From positions 1,178,001-1,242,000 of the forward strand of contig NZ_JANFLS010000001.1 in NCBI RefSeq assembly GCF_024385465.1: 64,000 nucleotides of DNA. The letters run 5' to 3'. Below are positions 43,713 through 53,673 of the stretch, piece by piece. Positions within the stretch are counted from its first letter, which is position 1, and each line of letters starts with the position of its first letter. The notes under the pieces are model-generated. The model worked only from the letters and a program-made list of their open reading frames with translations, made no database searches and was not told where the DNA came from. The position numbers and the translations under genes are program-made. This DNA comes from Arthrobacter sp. zg-Y844 (lineage in GTDB: Bacteria; Actinomycetota; Actinomycetes; Actinomycetales; Micrococcaceae).

Positions 43713-44938
43713 GGCTGCCCGGCGTACTGGTCCCAGGGGATGTTCCAGTCGCCGTAGCCGTCGTCGATGGAAACCGGCCCGGCTTCGGTGTTCAGCACCT
43801 GCACCACGTCCCCGGCGTCGAAGGTGTCATAGAAGTACTTGGCGCCCTCGGCGGACATCCCAACGCAGCCGTGCGAAACATTGATGCGGCCCAGGGCACC
43901 CACGGCGCCGTCGAGGGCCTGGTGGACAAAGACACCGCTGTTGGTCAGGCGGCTGGCCCAGGAGGCGTCGAACGGCTCGTAATAGTCCGGGTCTCCGGGC
44001 GAGAGACCGATGCTCTCGGCGCGGAAGGGCAGCTTCTCGTGCTGGCTGACGACAACCTGGTAGCCGCTGGGCGAAGGCCAGGTGGGTTCGCCGAGGGTGA
44101 CGGGGAAGGTCCGGACCAGCTGCCCGTCCAGGAACACCTGCATGGTCTTAGTGTTGTTGTCCACCACGGCCAAGCGGGTGTTGTGCGTGTTGAAAGTCCG
44201 GGTTTCGTTGAAGTTGCCGATCATTCCGTTGCCGAAGTCGACGCCGAACAGCTGCATGTCCACGGTGATGGCACTGTTGGGGGCCCAGAAGGCTTCCGGC
44301 CGGTAGCGGACCCGGTTGTCCGTGATCCAGTAAAAGGCGCCGGTCTGGCCCGAGGTGCTGGTGACCTTGATGGCCTGTTCCACCGCGTCTTTGTTGGTGA
44401 CCGGTTCACTGAAGGTGATATCGATGGGCTGGCCCACGCCCACGCTGGCGGCGTTCTGCGGATACATGAATGCATTGGCTTCATTCGCCGGAAGCACGGT
44501 TTCGAAGCCCTGCTTGCGCGTGGTCTCCTTGCCGGCCGAATCCGTGAGCACCACTTCCATGCCGTACCTGGTGTTGAAAGCCAGGGGTGCATCAGCGGTC
44601 CAGACGGCACCGTCGCCGGACATCACGCCGGGCACGGGCTCACCGCCCGCTTCGGGCTTCAGGATGACCTTGTTGATCACTGCATTGGTGGCGGTGACGG
44701 AGGGAACCTCGGCGGGGTTGACGCCTACGGCGCCGTCAGCCGGCGTGGTGGTGATGGATACCGGGGCGGCCTGCACGGAGGGCGACGCCGATGCGGAGGC
44801 GCCTGCTGCGGGGGACGAGCCGGTTTCCGAAGGGCCCAGCCGGCCGGTGGCGAAGGCTGCGCCGAGACTTCCGCCGATGACGAGCACCGCGGCAACCGCC
44901 GCGGCTATTGGCCATTTACGGCTTTTCTTGTCCTGCAC
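43709..44938 (-). CDS. L,D-transpeptidase with Ig-like domains
   Basis: This enzyme forms 3-3 cross-links in peptidoglycan or attaches proteins to it. The 409-residue product has a membrane anchor at about residues 9-30, an Ala/Ser linker, two Ig-like domains (ADGAVGVNPAEVPSV and QNAASVGVGQPIDITFSEPV starts) and a YkuD catalytic domain with SHGCVGMS (His356, Cys358). The C-terminal tail is Asp/Trp-rich (GYGDWNIPWDQY). I choose GTG 44938 because GAGGGG is 8 bases upstream; a TTG at 44944 is only 2 bases from it. The domain layout equals LdtMt2-type enzymes. Confidence 0.94.
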   Translation of the reverse strand: MQDKKSRKWPIAAAVAAVLVIGGSLGAAFATGRLGPSETGSSPAAGASASASPSVQAAPVSITTTPADGAVGVNPAEVPSVTATNAVINKVILKPEAGGEPVPGVMSGDGAVWTADAPLAFNTRYGMEVVLTDSAGKETTRKQGFETVLPANEANAFMYPQNAASVGVGQPIDITFSEPVTNKDAVEQAIKVTSTSGQTGAFYWITDNRVRYRPEAFWAPNSAITVDMQLFGVDFGNGMIGNFNETRTFNTHNTRLAVVDNNTKTMQVFLDGQLVRTFPVTLGEPTWPSPSGYQVVVSQHEKLPFRAESIGLSPGDPDYYEPFDASWASRLTNSGVFVHQALDGAVGALGRINVSHGCVGMSAEGAKYFYDTFDAGDVVQVLNTEAGPVSIDDGYGDWNIPWDQYAGQP

Positions 44939-45096
44939 AGCCAAGTCCCCTCAAGTACAAGCCGGGAGCCGTCACGACGACGGAACCGGCATAGTTGCAG
45001 CTGGGCCGGCTCGACCGGCGCGTATTGTCCTACCGATGATATTAGCTTCTTTGGATTTCCCGAACGCTGTTACCCAATTGCCGCCTAAACGGCTGT

Positions 45097-46587
45097 TCAG
45101 GGTGCGGCCGGTGTTGTCAGCCGCGCTGCCTGCCGCGTGATGTTCTTCGCCATGGAGGGAAAGATCAGGCCGTGGAAAGGGGCAATGAGCCACCAGTAGA
45201 GCTTGCCGCCCAGTCCCTTCGGGAAATAAATGGCCCGCTGCCGGTACAGGCTGCCGCCCTCGCCGTCCGGGTCCACACGCATCTCCAGCCAGGCCTTGCC
45301 GGGCACCCGCATCTCCGCACGCAGCCGCAGCAGGGTGCCGCGTTCCAGCAGTTCCACCCGCCACCAGTCCACCACGTCGCCGGTAAACAGTGTGGTGGGG
45401 TTCCGCCGGCCGCGGGTGAGGCCCGCCCCGCCGACGGTTTTATCGAGGACCCCGCGGATGGCCCAGGCCATGGGAAGCGAATACCAGCCGTTCCGGCCGC
45501 CCACTCCCTCGATGACCTGCCAGACCGCGGCCGGGTCCACGGCCGCGCGGCGCTGCCGCGAGTCCACGTACACTGTCTGGCCCGCCCAGTCCGGGTCGCT
45601 GGGCAGGGGGTCGGAGGCCAGATCGGACGACGCCGAGGCGTTGGCCCAGGTGGTTTCCACCTCGCCGCGTTTCTCCTTGCCCAGCGCCCGCTTCACGGCG
45701 TCGTGGTAGTCCGTGAGCCCGCCGTCGGGCTGCGGCAGGTATTGGTCAATGTCGTGTTCCTTGGCGACGGCGTCGTGCTGCAGGGATTCCACCAGCGGCA
45801 GCGCCATGGAACGCGGGATCGGGGTCACCAGGGACACCCAGTGTCCGGCCAGCCGCGGCGCCGGCAGCGGCAGGGCGTAGATACGGCGCCGGGGCAATCC
45901 GGCTTCCTCCGCATATCCGTTCATGATTTCCGCGTAGGTCAGGACCTCCCGTGATCCGATGTCGAACGTGCGGTTCATGCCGGCGGGGATGTCTACGGCC
46001 CGCACCAGGTAGTGCAGGACGTCCCGCACCGCAATCGGTTCGATGCTTCGCCGTACCCAGCTCGGCGCCGGCATCACGGGCAGGGTTTCCGTCAGGTGCC
46101 GGATCATCTCGAAGGAGGCGGATCCGGAACCGATGACGACGCCGGCCTGGTACACAATGGCGGGCACCTCGCCTTCGAGCAGGATCCGGCCCACCTCGGT
46201 CCTGGATTTCATGTGCGGCGACAACTCGCCTTCCTCCGGGTGAAGCCCGCCGAGATACACGATCCGCTGCACGCCGGCCTCCGCGGCGGCGTCGGCCACC
46301 AAATGGGCAATCTCCGACTCCTGGCTGCCAAAACCCTTCCCGGACGCCATCGAGTGCACGAGGAAGTACAGGGTGTCGATGCCGGCGAAGGCCGCCGCGG
46401 CGGATTCCCGGTCCGATAGGTCACCCTGGACAATTTCGACCTCGGACGCCCAGGGCACATCGGAGAGCTTTTCGGGGGAGCGCGCCAGGACCCGCACCCG
46501 GTGGCCGTCTTCAAGCAGCAGCGGGACAAGCCGTCCGCCGATGTAGCCGGTGGCCCCCGTGACCAGGATGTGCTGGCTTTCTGTCAT
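45097..46587 (-). CDS. NAD(P)-binding epimerase-like protein fused to DUF2867
   Basis: The 496-residue product has an N-terminal Rossmann domain of the atypical/extended SDR type (ILVTGATGYIGGRLVPLLLE, VQGDLSD, YLGGLHPE, EPIAVRDVLHYL). A C-terminal DUF2867 (~330-485; WQVIEGVGGRNGWYS, FTGDVVDWWRVE, LRAEMRVPGKAWLEMRV, QRAIYFPKGLGGKLYWW) follows. The fusion is common in actinobacteria; the role is not established but resembles NmrA/complex I assembly-type proteins. The ATG at 46587 fits the Rossmann start. It is divergent from ligD. Confidence 0.9.
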   Translation of the reverse strand: MTESQHILVTGATGYIGGRLVPLLLEDGHRVRVLARSPEKLSDVPWASEVEIVQGDLSDRESAAAAFAGIDTLYFLVHSMASGKGFGSQESEIAHLVADAAAEAGVQRIVYLGGLHPEEGELSPHMKSRTEVGRILLEGEVPAIVYQAGVVIGSGSASFEMIRHLTETLPVMPAPSWVRRSIEPIAVRDVLHYLVRAVDIPAGMNRTFDIGSREVLTYAEIMNGYAEEAGLPRRRIYALPLPAPRLAGHWVSLVTPIPRSMALPLVESLQHDAVAKEHDIDQYLPQPDGGLTDYHDAVKRALGKEKRGEVETTWANASASSDLASDPLPSDPDWAGQTVYVDSRQRRAAVDPAAVWQVIEGVGGRNGWYSLPMAWAIRGVLDKTVGGAGLTRGRRNPTTLFTGDVVDWWRVELLERGTLLRLRAEMRVPGKAWLEMRVDPDGEGGSLYRQRAIYFPKGLGGKLYWWLIAPFHGLIFPSMAKNITRQAARLTTPAAP

Positions 46588-46752
46588 TTTCCCAACATAC
46601 ACACGCGCCGCCGCCGATGGTCAGGGCGGCCGGACGCTCTGGGCGAAACCCTCCGAAGACTCTTCCGGTTCGCTGCGGCGGATACCCCGGGATTGATAAG
46701 CCCCCTGATGAAATACTGGTATTTGCCCGGTATCCCGGTAAGACTAGGGGGC

Positions 46753-49392
46753 ATGGCGACAGGCGGAGGGAAAAACCAGGAGACCGTCAGTGTGGAGGGG
46801 CACCGGCTCCGCCTGACCAACCTGGACAAGGTGCTTTACCCGGAAACGGAGACCACCAAGGCGGATGTGATTGCCTACTACGCTGCCGTGGCCGAGTACA
46901 TGCTGCCGCACTCGCGCAACCGCGCGGCCACCCGCAAACGCTGGGTGCACGGAGTGGGGACGCCCGAGCACCCCGGCCAGGTGTTCTTCCAGAAGAACAT
47001 CGAGGACTCCGCTCCTTCCTGGGTGAAGCGGTTCTCGATCGAGCACAAAACCTCCACCAATACCTACCCGCTGGTGAATGACCTGGCCACGCTGACCTGG
47101 CTGGCCCAGTCCGCAGCCCTCGAAATCCATGTGCCCCAGTGGCAGTTCGGGCCGCGCGGCAAGATCGGCAATGCGGACCGGATGGTGCTGGACCTGGACC
47201 CCGGAGAAGGGGCGGGGCTGGCCGAATGCGCCGAAGTGGCCCGCCTGGCCCGGGCCATCCTCTCGGACATGGGCCTGGATGCCCGGCCCGTGACCAGCGG
47301 CTCCAAGGGCATCCACCTCTACGCGGCCCTGGACAGCAGCCAGAGTTCCGACGACATCAATGCGGTGGCCCACGAGCTGGCACGCGCCCTGGAGGCTGAC
47401 CATCCGGATCTGGTGGTCAGCGACATGAAAAAGACACGGCGCGTGGGCAAGGTGTTGGTGGACTGGAGCCAGAACAACGGCAACAAGACCACCATCTGCC
47501 CCTACTCGCTGCGCGGACGGTTCACCCCCACGGTGGCCGCCCCGCGGACCTGGAAAGAACTCGAGGATCCGGACCTGGCCCAGCTGGATTATCTGCAGGT
47601 GATGGACCGCGTCCACCGCGGATCCGATCCGCTGGCTGGAATGGAGAGCGGTGCCTTCGAGGAGGAGTCGCTGGAGCAGGCCACGGAGGACTCCGGCGGG
47701 GCATCGGATGGGGTCCGGTCCGCGGGCGGCGGCGCGGACCGGCTGACCAAGTACCGGAGCATGCGGGACGCCGCGAAGACGCCGGAACCCGTCCCGGAGG
47801 AAGCGTCCACTCCCTCGGAGGGCAACAGCTTCGTCATCCAGGAGCACCACGCCCGCCGGCTGCACTGGGACTTCCGCCTCGAGCACGACGGCGTGCTGGT
47901 GTCCTGGGCGCTGCCGAAGGGACCGCCGTCCACGTCCGGAAAGAACAACCTGGCCGTGCAGACCGAGGATCATCCGCTGGAATACGGCAAATTCGAGGGA
48001 CATATTCCCAAAGGGGAATATGGCGGCGGGGACGTCACCATCTGGGATCACGGCACATATGAACGCGAAAAATGGCGGGACGGCAAGGAAGTCATCGCGG
48101 TGCTGCACGGCCAGCCCGACGGCGGCCTGGCTCGGGAAGGGGCAGCCGACCGGCGCTACGCACTGATCCACACCGGCTCGGGCGGCGACAAGGCCAACAA
48201 CAACTGGCTGATCCACCTGATGAAGAACCAGCCGAAGCCGGGCGAAAAGGGACAGCCGGAAGCTCCGCCGGCCGGGTCCGCCGCCGCTCCCGCGGACGCC
48301 CCGGAATCGCCCGCGGAGTCCGTGGCCGCTGCCGCCCGGACACGGCCGGCCACGGCCGCCGCCCCGGCAAAAACCTCGTCCGTCGACGTCGGGAAGGCGG
48401 CCCGCGACGCGGAAGACGCCTCGGTGCCCGCCGTCGAGCCGATGCTGGCGACGCTCGGCAGCCGGGCGGAGATCAACGACGACGACGAGTGGGCCTTCGA
48501 GATGAAATGGGACGGCGTGCGCGCCGTCGTCACCGTGACGCCGGCAGGCACCCGGCTGATCTCCCGCAACGGCAATGACATGACCGCCGCTTATCCGGAA
48601 CTGCAGGACCTCAGTGCGCACCTCAACGGGGAACGGGCCGTACTGGACGCCGAAATCGTCGCGCTGAACAAGGCCGGCCGGCCGGACTTCGGCCTGCTGC
48701 AGCCGCGCATGCACCTGACCAAGCCGCGGGAAATCGCCGCGGCCGCCGCACGGACGCCGGTGCACCTGATGGTCTTTGACCTGCTCTGGCTGGACGGGAA
48801 CTCGCTGGCGGACCTCAGCTACGAACAGCGCCGGGAAATCCTCGAGCAGGCCGTGGAGCCCGTCCCCGACGGGCACCTCCAGGTTCCGCCCGCACTGGAC
48901 ATGTCCATGGACGAGGCGGTGGCAGCCAGCAAGGAACTGGGGCTGGAAGGCGTGATGGCCAAACGCCGCAGCAGCACCTATTCCCCCGGCCGTCGTTCCA
49001 AGAACTGGGTGAAGCTGAAGAACCAGCTGACCCAGGAGGTAGTGGTGGTGGGCTGGCGGCCGGGGCAGGGAAACCGGCAGAACAAGGTCGGTTCCCTCCT
49101 GGTTGCCATTCCGGACGGGGTGGACCTGAAATACATCGGACGGGTGGGGTCCGGCCTGAGCGAGAAGGACCTCGCGACCATCGGTCCGCGCCTGAAGAAA
49201 ATGTCCCGCAAAACGGCGCCGCTGGACGATGTGCCTTCTGCCGATGCCTCCGACGCGCAGTGGGTGCGGCCGGCGCTGGTGGGCGAAGTGACCTTCTCCG
49301 AACGCACCGGCACCGGAAAACTGCGCCATCCCGTCTGGCGCGGCCTGCGCCCGGATAAGAAACCGTCCGACGTCGTGGTGGAGACCCTTTAG
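46753..49392 (+). CDS. ligD: Multifunctional ATP-dependent DNA ligase LigD (POL-PE-LIG)
   Basis: LigD processes and seals double-strand breaks with Ku. The 879-residue product has, in order: an archaeo-eukaryotic primase-like polymerase (~1-300; metal Asp147/Asp149 in LDLDPGEG); a phosphoesterase domain (~357-490; HHARRLHWDFRLEHDG, FEGHIPKGEYGGG); an Ala/Pro linker; and the ATP-dependent ligase (~555-875; nucleophile Lys585 in EMKWDGVRA, LEGVMAKRRSS, NWVKLK). This POL-PE-LIG order is the mycobacterial type. The ATG at 46753 fits homology; an ATG at 46708 is possible. It is divergent from the DUF2867 gene. Confidence 0.96.
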   Translation: MATGGGKNQETVSVEGHRLRLTNLDKVLYPETETTKADVIAYYAAVAEYMLPHSRNRAATRKRWVHGVGTPEHPGQVFFQKNIEDSAPSWVKRFSIEHKTSTNTYPLVNDLATLTWLAQSAALEIHVPQWQFGPRGKIGNADRMVLDLDPGEGAGLAECAEVARLARAILSDMGLDARPVTSGSKGIHLYAALDSSQSSDDINAVAHELARALEADHPDLVVSDMKKTRRVGKVLVDWSQNNGNKTTICPYSLRGRFTPTVAAPRTWKELEDPDLAQLDYLQVMDRVHRGSDPLAGMESGAFEEESLEQATEDSGGASDGVRSAGGGADRLTKYRSMRDAAKTPEPVPEEASTPSEGNSFVIQEHHARRLHWDFRLEHDGVLVSWALPKGPPSTSGKNNLAVQTEDHPLEYGKFEGHIPKGEYGGGDVTIWDHGTYEREKWRDGKEVIAVLHGQPDGGLAREGAADRRYALIHTGSGGDKANNNWLIHLMKNQPKPGEKGQPEAPPAGSAAAPADAPESPAESVAAAARTRPATAAAPAKTSSVDVGKAARDAEDASVPAVEPMLATLGSRAEINDDDEWAFEMKWDGVRAVVTVTPAGTRLISRNGNDMTAAYPELQDLSAHLNGERAVLDAEIVALNKAGRPDFGLLQPRMHLTKPREIAAAAARTPVHLMVFDLLWLDGNSLADLSYEQRREILEQAVEPVPDGHLQVPPALDMSMDEAVAASKELGLEGVMAKRRSSTYSPGRRSKNWVKLKNQLTQEVVVVGWRPGQGNRQNKVGSLLVAIPDGVDLKYIGRVGSGLSEKDLATIGPRLKKMSRKTAPLDDVPSADASDAQWVRPALVGEVTFSERTGTGKLRHPVWRGLRPDKKPSDVVVETL

Positions 49393-49431
49393 GCGCACCA
49401 TGCCGATACCTGACCGGAAAGGACCCCCAAG

Positions 49432-51912
49432 ATGACCGAGACCAATGCTGCCTCCACGGCCCGCATTCCCGGCACCGAACCGCATCCCGACAGCGCCCTG
49501 GACGGTGTGGACGCGTGGTGGCGGGCCGCGAACTATCTCTCTGCCGGCCAGATCTACCTGCGCGACAACCCGCTGCTGCGCCGACCGCTGGAAACATCGG
49601 ACGTCAAGGCGCGGCTGCTGGGGCACTGGGGGACCACACCCGGACTGAACTTCATCTATGCCCACCTGAACCGGCTGATCCGCGAGCAGAAACGCAACGT
49701 CCTGTTCATTACCGGGCCCGGGCACGGCGGCCCTGCCAATGTTGCGAATGCCTGGCTGGAGGGCACCTACTCGGAGATCTACAGCCATGTGGGCCGGGAC
49801 GAGGAAGGGCTGCGCACCCTGTTCCGGCAGTTCTCCTACCCCGGTGGAATCCCCAGCCATGCGCCGCCGGAGACTCCCGGGTCCATCCACGAGGGCGGTG
49901 AACTGGGCTATTCCCTGGCCCATGCCTACGGGGCGGTGTTCGACAACCCGGACCTGGTGGCCGCCACGGTGATCGGCGACGGCGAGGCCGAAACCGGTCC
50001 GCTGGCCGCCAGCTGGCATTCCAACAGCTTCCTCGACCCGGCGGTGGACGGAGCGGTGCTGCCCATCCTGCACCTGAACGGCTACAAGATCGCCAACCCC
50101 ACCATCCTGTCCCGGATGCCCGAGGAACAGCTGCTGAAACTGCTCGAGGGCTATGGCTACCGCCCCTACGTGGTGACGGTCGAGGACCCCGCCGCCGTCC
50201 GACAGGCCCACGAGGACTTCGCTGCCGTACTGGAGACCTGCCTGGCGGAAATCACCGCGATCCAGGCGCCGTACCGGACCGGCGAAAAGACTGCGGTGAC
50301 CCCGGACATCCCCGGTGCCGGCACGATGGAACAGCACGCTCCGCGCTGGCCGATGATTGTCTTCCGCTCGCCCAAGGGCTGGACCGGGCCGGCCGTCGTC
50401 GACGGACTCCAGGTCGAGGGCACCTGGCGGGCCCACCAGGTGCCGCTGTCCGAGATCCACGACAACCCGGAGCATCTGGCCCAGCTGCAGGAATGGCTGC
50501 AGTCCTACCGGCCCGGGGAGCTGTTTGACGCCGACGGCCGGCTTGCCGCAGGGATTGCCGCGCTGGCTCCGGAAGGGGACCTGCGGATGAGCGCGACGCC
50601 GTACGCCAACGGCGGGCGCCTGCTCCAGGACCTGCACCTGCCGGAGTACGCGGACCATGCGGTGAAGATCGATCATCCGGGCTCCGAACGGGTAAGCCCG
50701 ATGTACAACCTGGGTGGCTACCTGCGCGAAGTGATCCGGAAGAACCCGTCTAACTTCCGGATTTTCGGGCCGGATGAAACCGCGTCCAACCGGCTGCAGG
50801 CCGTCTACGACGTCACGGACAAGGCCTGGCAGCAGCGCATTGACGAGCTCGACGAACACCTGGCCCGCAGCGGACGCGTGGCCGAGGTGCTCAGCGAGCA
50901 CCTGTGCGAAGGGTGGCTGGAGGGATACCTGCTGACCGGCCGGCACGGCGTGTTCAACTGCTACGAGGCCTTCGTGCACATTGTGGATTCCATGTTCAAC
51001 CAGCACGCCAAGTGGCTGAAGGTCAGCCGCGGGCTAAGCTGGCGCCAACCGGTCGCCTCGCTCAACTACCTGCTCTCCAGCCACGTCTGGCAGCAGGACC
51101 ACAACGGGTTCTCGCACCAGGACCCCGGCTTCATTGACCATGTGGTGAACAAGAAGGCAGACGTCATCCGGGTCTACCTGCCGCCGGACGCCAACACCCT
51201 GCTGGCCGTGGCCGGGAACATCCTGGACAGCAGGGACCGGGTCAACGTGGTGGTCTCCGGCAAGCAGCCGGCTCCGGTCTGGCTGGATCCGGAACAGGCG
51301 CTGCTGCATGTGGAGCGCGGCGTCGGGATCTGGGACTTTGCCGGCAGCGAGGGCGCCGGCCCGGGCACCCGGACCGATCCCGACGTCGTGATGGCCTGCG
51401 CGGGCGACGTACCCACGCTGGAAACCGTGGCTGCGGCGGCGCTGCTGAAGGACCAGTTGCCGGACCTGAGGATCCGGGTAGTCAACGTGGTGGACCTGAT
51501 GGTGCTGCAGGATCCGCGCGAACATCCGAACGGGCTTCCGGACCGGGATTTCGACACCCTGTTCACGCAGGATAAACCGGTGATTTTCGCCTATCACGGC
51601 TATCCCTGGCTCATCCACCGGCTGACCTACCGGCGCACCAACCACGACAACCTGCACGTGCGCGGCTACAAGGAGGAAGGCACCACCACCACGCCGTTCG
51701 ACATGGCCATGCTGAACCAGATCGACAGGTTCCAATTGGCCATCGACGTGCTGGACCGGGTAGCGTCGCTGGGATCGACGCAGGCGTCCTTCCGGCAGTA
51801 TTTGCAGGACGAACGGGCACGTGCCCGGCAGTACACCCGCGACGAAGGGCAGGATCCGTCGTACATCACCGGCTGGAACCTGCAGGAAGCAGAGCAGGAC
51901 ACGCCCGGCTGA
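49432..51912 (+). CDS. xfp: Xylulose-5-phosphate/fructose-6-phosphate phosphoketolase
   Basis: This thiamine-diphosphate enzyme splits xylulose-5-phosphate or fructose-6-phosphate with phosphate to acetyl-phosphate plus glyceraldehyde-3-P or erythrose-4-P. The 826-residue product has [15 protein letters not shown], the [20 protein letters not shown] phosphate/TPP site, [17 protein letters not shown], the TPP motif [26 protein letters not shown], and late [14 protein letters not shown]. Length is normal. GGAAAGGA precedes the ATG, 39 bases after ligD. An acetate kinase or phosphotransacetylase gene is not adjacent. Confidence 0.97.
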   Translation: MTETNAASTARIPGTEPHPDSALDGVDAWWRAANYLSAGQIYLRDNPLLRRPLETSDVKARLLGHWGTTPGLNFIYAHLNRLIREQKRNVLFITGPGHGGPANVANAWLEGTYSEIYSHVGRDEEGLRTLFRQFSYPGGIPSHAPPETPGSIHEGGELGYSLAHAYGAVFDNPDLVAATVIGDGEAETGPLAASWHSNSFLDPAVDGAVLPILHLNGYKIANPTILSRMPEEQLLKLLEGYGYRPYVVTVEDPAAVRQAHEDFAAVLETCLAEITAIQAPYRTGEKTAVTPDIPGAGTMEQHAPRWPMIVFRSPKGWTGPAVVDGLQVEGTWRAHQVPLSEIHDNPEHLAQLQEWLQSYRPGELFDADGRLAAGIAALAPEGDLRMSATPYANGGRLLQDLHLPEYADHAVKIDHPGSERVSPMYNLGGYLREVIRKNPSNFRIFGPDETASNRLQAVYDVTDKAWQQRIDELDEHLARSGRVAEVLSEHLCEGWLEGYLLTGRHGVFNCYEAFVHIVDSMFNQHAKWLKVSRGLSWRQPVASLNYLLSSHVWQQDHNGFSHQDPGFIDHVVNKKADVIRVYLPPDANTLLAVAGNILDSRDRVNVVVSGKQPAPVWLDPEQALLHVERGVGIWDFAGSEGAGPGTRTDPDVVMACAGDVPTLETVAAAALLKDQLPDLRIRVVNVVDLMVLQDPREHPNGLPDRDFDTLFTQDKPVIFAYHGYPWLIHRLTYRRTNHDNLHVRGYKEEGTTTTPFDMAMLNQIDRFQLAIDVLDRVASLGSTQASFRQYLQDERARARQYTRDEGQDPSYITGWNLQEAEQDTPG

Positions 51913-52010
51913 GCACCACCGGCCAGGCGCGGTACGCACAGGCTTCGGCGGCGCCCCTAAAGGGCAGCACGCCGTGGAAAAGTACGATCCATCCATCGAA
52001 GGAGAGTTCA

Positions 52011-52478
52011 TTGACCACTGATCAGACGAGCGTTGTAGTTTCCCGGGTCATCGATGCCTCGGCCGCGGACATCTTCAATCTGTTGTCCAACCCCGAGCGC
52101 CACCACGAGCTGGACGGCTCCGGCATGGTGGTTTCGGACGAGAAGACCGACCGCATTACGGCTTCCGGCCAGGTCTTCACCATGAACATGCACAACGAAA
52201 AAATGGGCGACTACCAGACGGAAAACCACGTCACCGGGTACGACCACAACAAGCTGCTGGCCTGGCAGACTGCTCCGGCCGGCACCGAACCCAAGGGTTG
52301 GCAGTGGGTCTGGGAACTCCAGGCCGACGGCGCCGACTCCACCGAGGTCACCCTGACCTATGACTGGTCCCATGTCACGGACAAGGAGACCCTGAAGAAG
52401 GTCTCCTTCCCGATGGTGTCCAAGGACGACCTCGAGGAATCCCTGAACAAGCTCGCCGCAGCGGTCTCCGGCGCCTAG
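52011..52478 (+). CDS. SRPBCC family protein, polyketide cyclase-like
   Basis: The 155-residue protein has the Bet v1-like fold: TSVVVSRVIDASAADIFNLL, SNPERHHELDGSGMV, a KMGDYQTENHVTGYD strand, AWQTAPAGTEPKGWQWVWEL, TEVTLTYDWSHVTD, and a last helix ESLNKLAAAVSG. The TTG start is supported by AAGGAGAG 4-11 bases upstream. It probably binds a small hydrophobic ligand; no partner is obvious. An exceptionally long terminator follows, separating it from the convergent SDR gene. Confidence 0.88.
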   Translation: MTTDQTSVVVSRVIDASAADIFNLLSNPERHHELDGSGMVVSDEKTDRITASGQVFTMNMHNEKMGDYQTENHVTGYDHNKLLAWQTAPAGTEPKGWQWVWELQADGADSTEVTLTYDWSHVTDKETLKKVSFPMVSKDDLEESLNKLAAAVSGA

Positions 52479-52493
52479 GGTTTTTTAGGACGC

Positions 52494-52541
52494 ACGACGG
52501 CGGCCGGCACCTTCCGTAGGGAAGGTGCCGGCCGCCGTCGT
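52494..52541. terminator. 22-bp perfect hairpin between convergent SRPBCC and SDR genes
   Basis: ACGACGGCGGCCGGCACC and four more bases pair perfectly with the complement across loop GTAG. An upstream TTTTTT (52481-52486) reads as A-run on the + strand copy of a - strand transcript, so it may end both genes. Confidence 0.88.
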
Positions 52542-52555
52542 ACTGCGTGCGGAGG

Positions 52556-53554
52556 TTAGACCGCGGACCAGCCGCCGTCGGAGGGCAGGATGGCGCCGTT
52601 GATGTTCACGCCGTCATCGCTGAGCAGGAACGTGATGGACGCAGCGAGGTCCTCCGCCGAGGCCAGGCCCGGAATGTTGACGCGTGCCGGGGACAGGCGC
52701 GCCTCGCCGTACTCGCTGGTCTTGCCGCCCATCGGAATGCCGGTGGCTACGCCGCCCGGAGCAACGGCGTTCACGCGTATGCCTTCACGGGCATACATAA
52801 ACGCGGTGCTGCGGGTGATGCCTACGACGGCATGCTTGGAGGCGGTGTACGCCACGCCCGAAGCGGAGCCGCGCAGCCCGGCTTCGGAGGTGATGTTCAC
52901 AATCGACCCCTTGCGGGCTTCGAGCATGGTCGGCAGCACGGCGCGGGTCAGGCGCATCAGGCCCTCCACGTTGACCGCGAAGATCTTCTGCCACATGGCA
53001 TCGGAGACCTCGTGCAGCGGGGAGAAGTCGTCATTGATGCCGGCCACGTTGGCCAGGCCGTCAATCCTGGTGCCGGAAGCGGCCATGATGCGGTCGATGG
53101 CGGCGGCATCGGTCAGGTCGCCGGCAACCGGAACAATGGCCTCGCCCAGTTCTCCGGCGAGTTCCTTGATCTTCGCCTCGGCGATGTCGACGGCAATCAC
53201 GCGGCCGCCTTCGCGGGCAATGCGGGCGGCGGTGGCGCGGCCGATGCCGGAGCCGGCGCCGGTGACGATGATGGTGCGGCCTTCGAATCGGCCTTCAACG
53301 GTCGGCAGGACGGTTTCGGCGATCTCGGGCATCACGCCGCCGTTGGCCTGCTTCACGAGTTCATCCACGGCAGCCTGCGGGAACTTGCCCTGGCTGAGGT
53401 CAACCAGCTGCTGCAGCTTCATGGTCAGGGCGGGGCCGAGGGTCTTCTCGTCGCTTCCGGCCTGCGCGAGCATGCCGCGGATGGCGGGACCGCCGGCGGG
53501 GTGGTCGAGCCACTGCTGGACGGTGTTCTGGGCGGTGATGGGCAAATTGGCCAC
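52556..53554 (-). CDS. SDR family oxidoreductase with ~85-residue N-terminal helical extension
   Basis: The 332-residue product has a classical SDR domain from residue ~92: TGAGSGIG (98-105), NVAG, Ser in NITSE, the YTASK pair, and C-terminal GAILPSDGGW. The first ~85 residues are an extra helical region (TAQNTVQQWLDHPAGGPAIR, PALTMKLQQLVDLSQG, QAAVDELVKQANGG) unlike a cofactor domain. The start is GTG at 53554 with AAAGGA 7 bases upstream; the frame stays open far beyond (to 55177) only because it is GC-rich. The LacI gene diverges from it and probably controls it. Confidence 0.9.
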   Translation of the reverse strand: MANLPITAQNTVQQWLDHPAGGPAIRGMLAQAGSDEKTLGPALTMKLQQLVDLSQGKFPQAAVDELVKQANGGVMPEIAETVLPTVEGRFEGRTIIVTGAGSGIGRATAARIAREGGRVIAVDIAEAKIKELAGELGEAIVPVAGDLTDAAAIDRIMAASGTRIDGLANVAGINDDFSPLHEVSDAMWQKIFAVNVEGLMRLTRAVLPTMLEARKGSIVNITSEAGLRGSASGVAYTASKHAVVGITRSTAFMYAREGIRVNAVAPGGVATGIPMGGKTSEYGEARLSPARVNIPGLASAEDLAASITFLLSDDGVNINGAILPSDGGWSAV

Positions 53555-53624
53555 GAACCGGTCCTTTCGATCGGAGGAGCGGCCGTAATCTGCGGCCGCC
53601 GGTATCGGCAGCTCGCCACGATGG

Positions 53625-53636
53625 TTACACGTGTAA
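53625..53636. promoter_or_regulatory. Palindromic operator candidate TTACACGTGTAA
   Basis: This perfect 12-bp palindrome has a central CG as in LacI-family operators. It lies 71 bases upstream of the SDR gene and about 104 before the LacI-type gene, in the divergent gap. Confidence 0.65.
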
Positions 53637-53657
53637 GTTGCCTGTATCGTCAGACTA

Positions 53658-53673
53658 CCGGAGAAATCTCCGG
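53658..53673. promoter_or_regulatory. Second palindrome in the SDR-lacI gap
   Basis: CCGGAGA-AA-TCTCCGG is a perfect 16-base inverted repeat, 22 bases after the first palindrome. It may be a second operator, or a short hairpin in the leader of the LacI-type gene. Confidence 0.45.

Noticed and set aside
46744-51006. A 1420-codon open frame antisense to ligD and xfp
   Set aside because: Same GC-bias effect; the sense genes have clear domains and codon use, the antisense frame has none.
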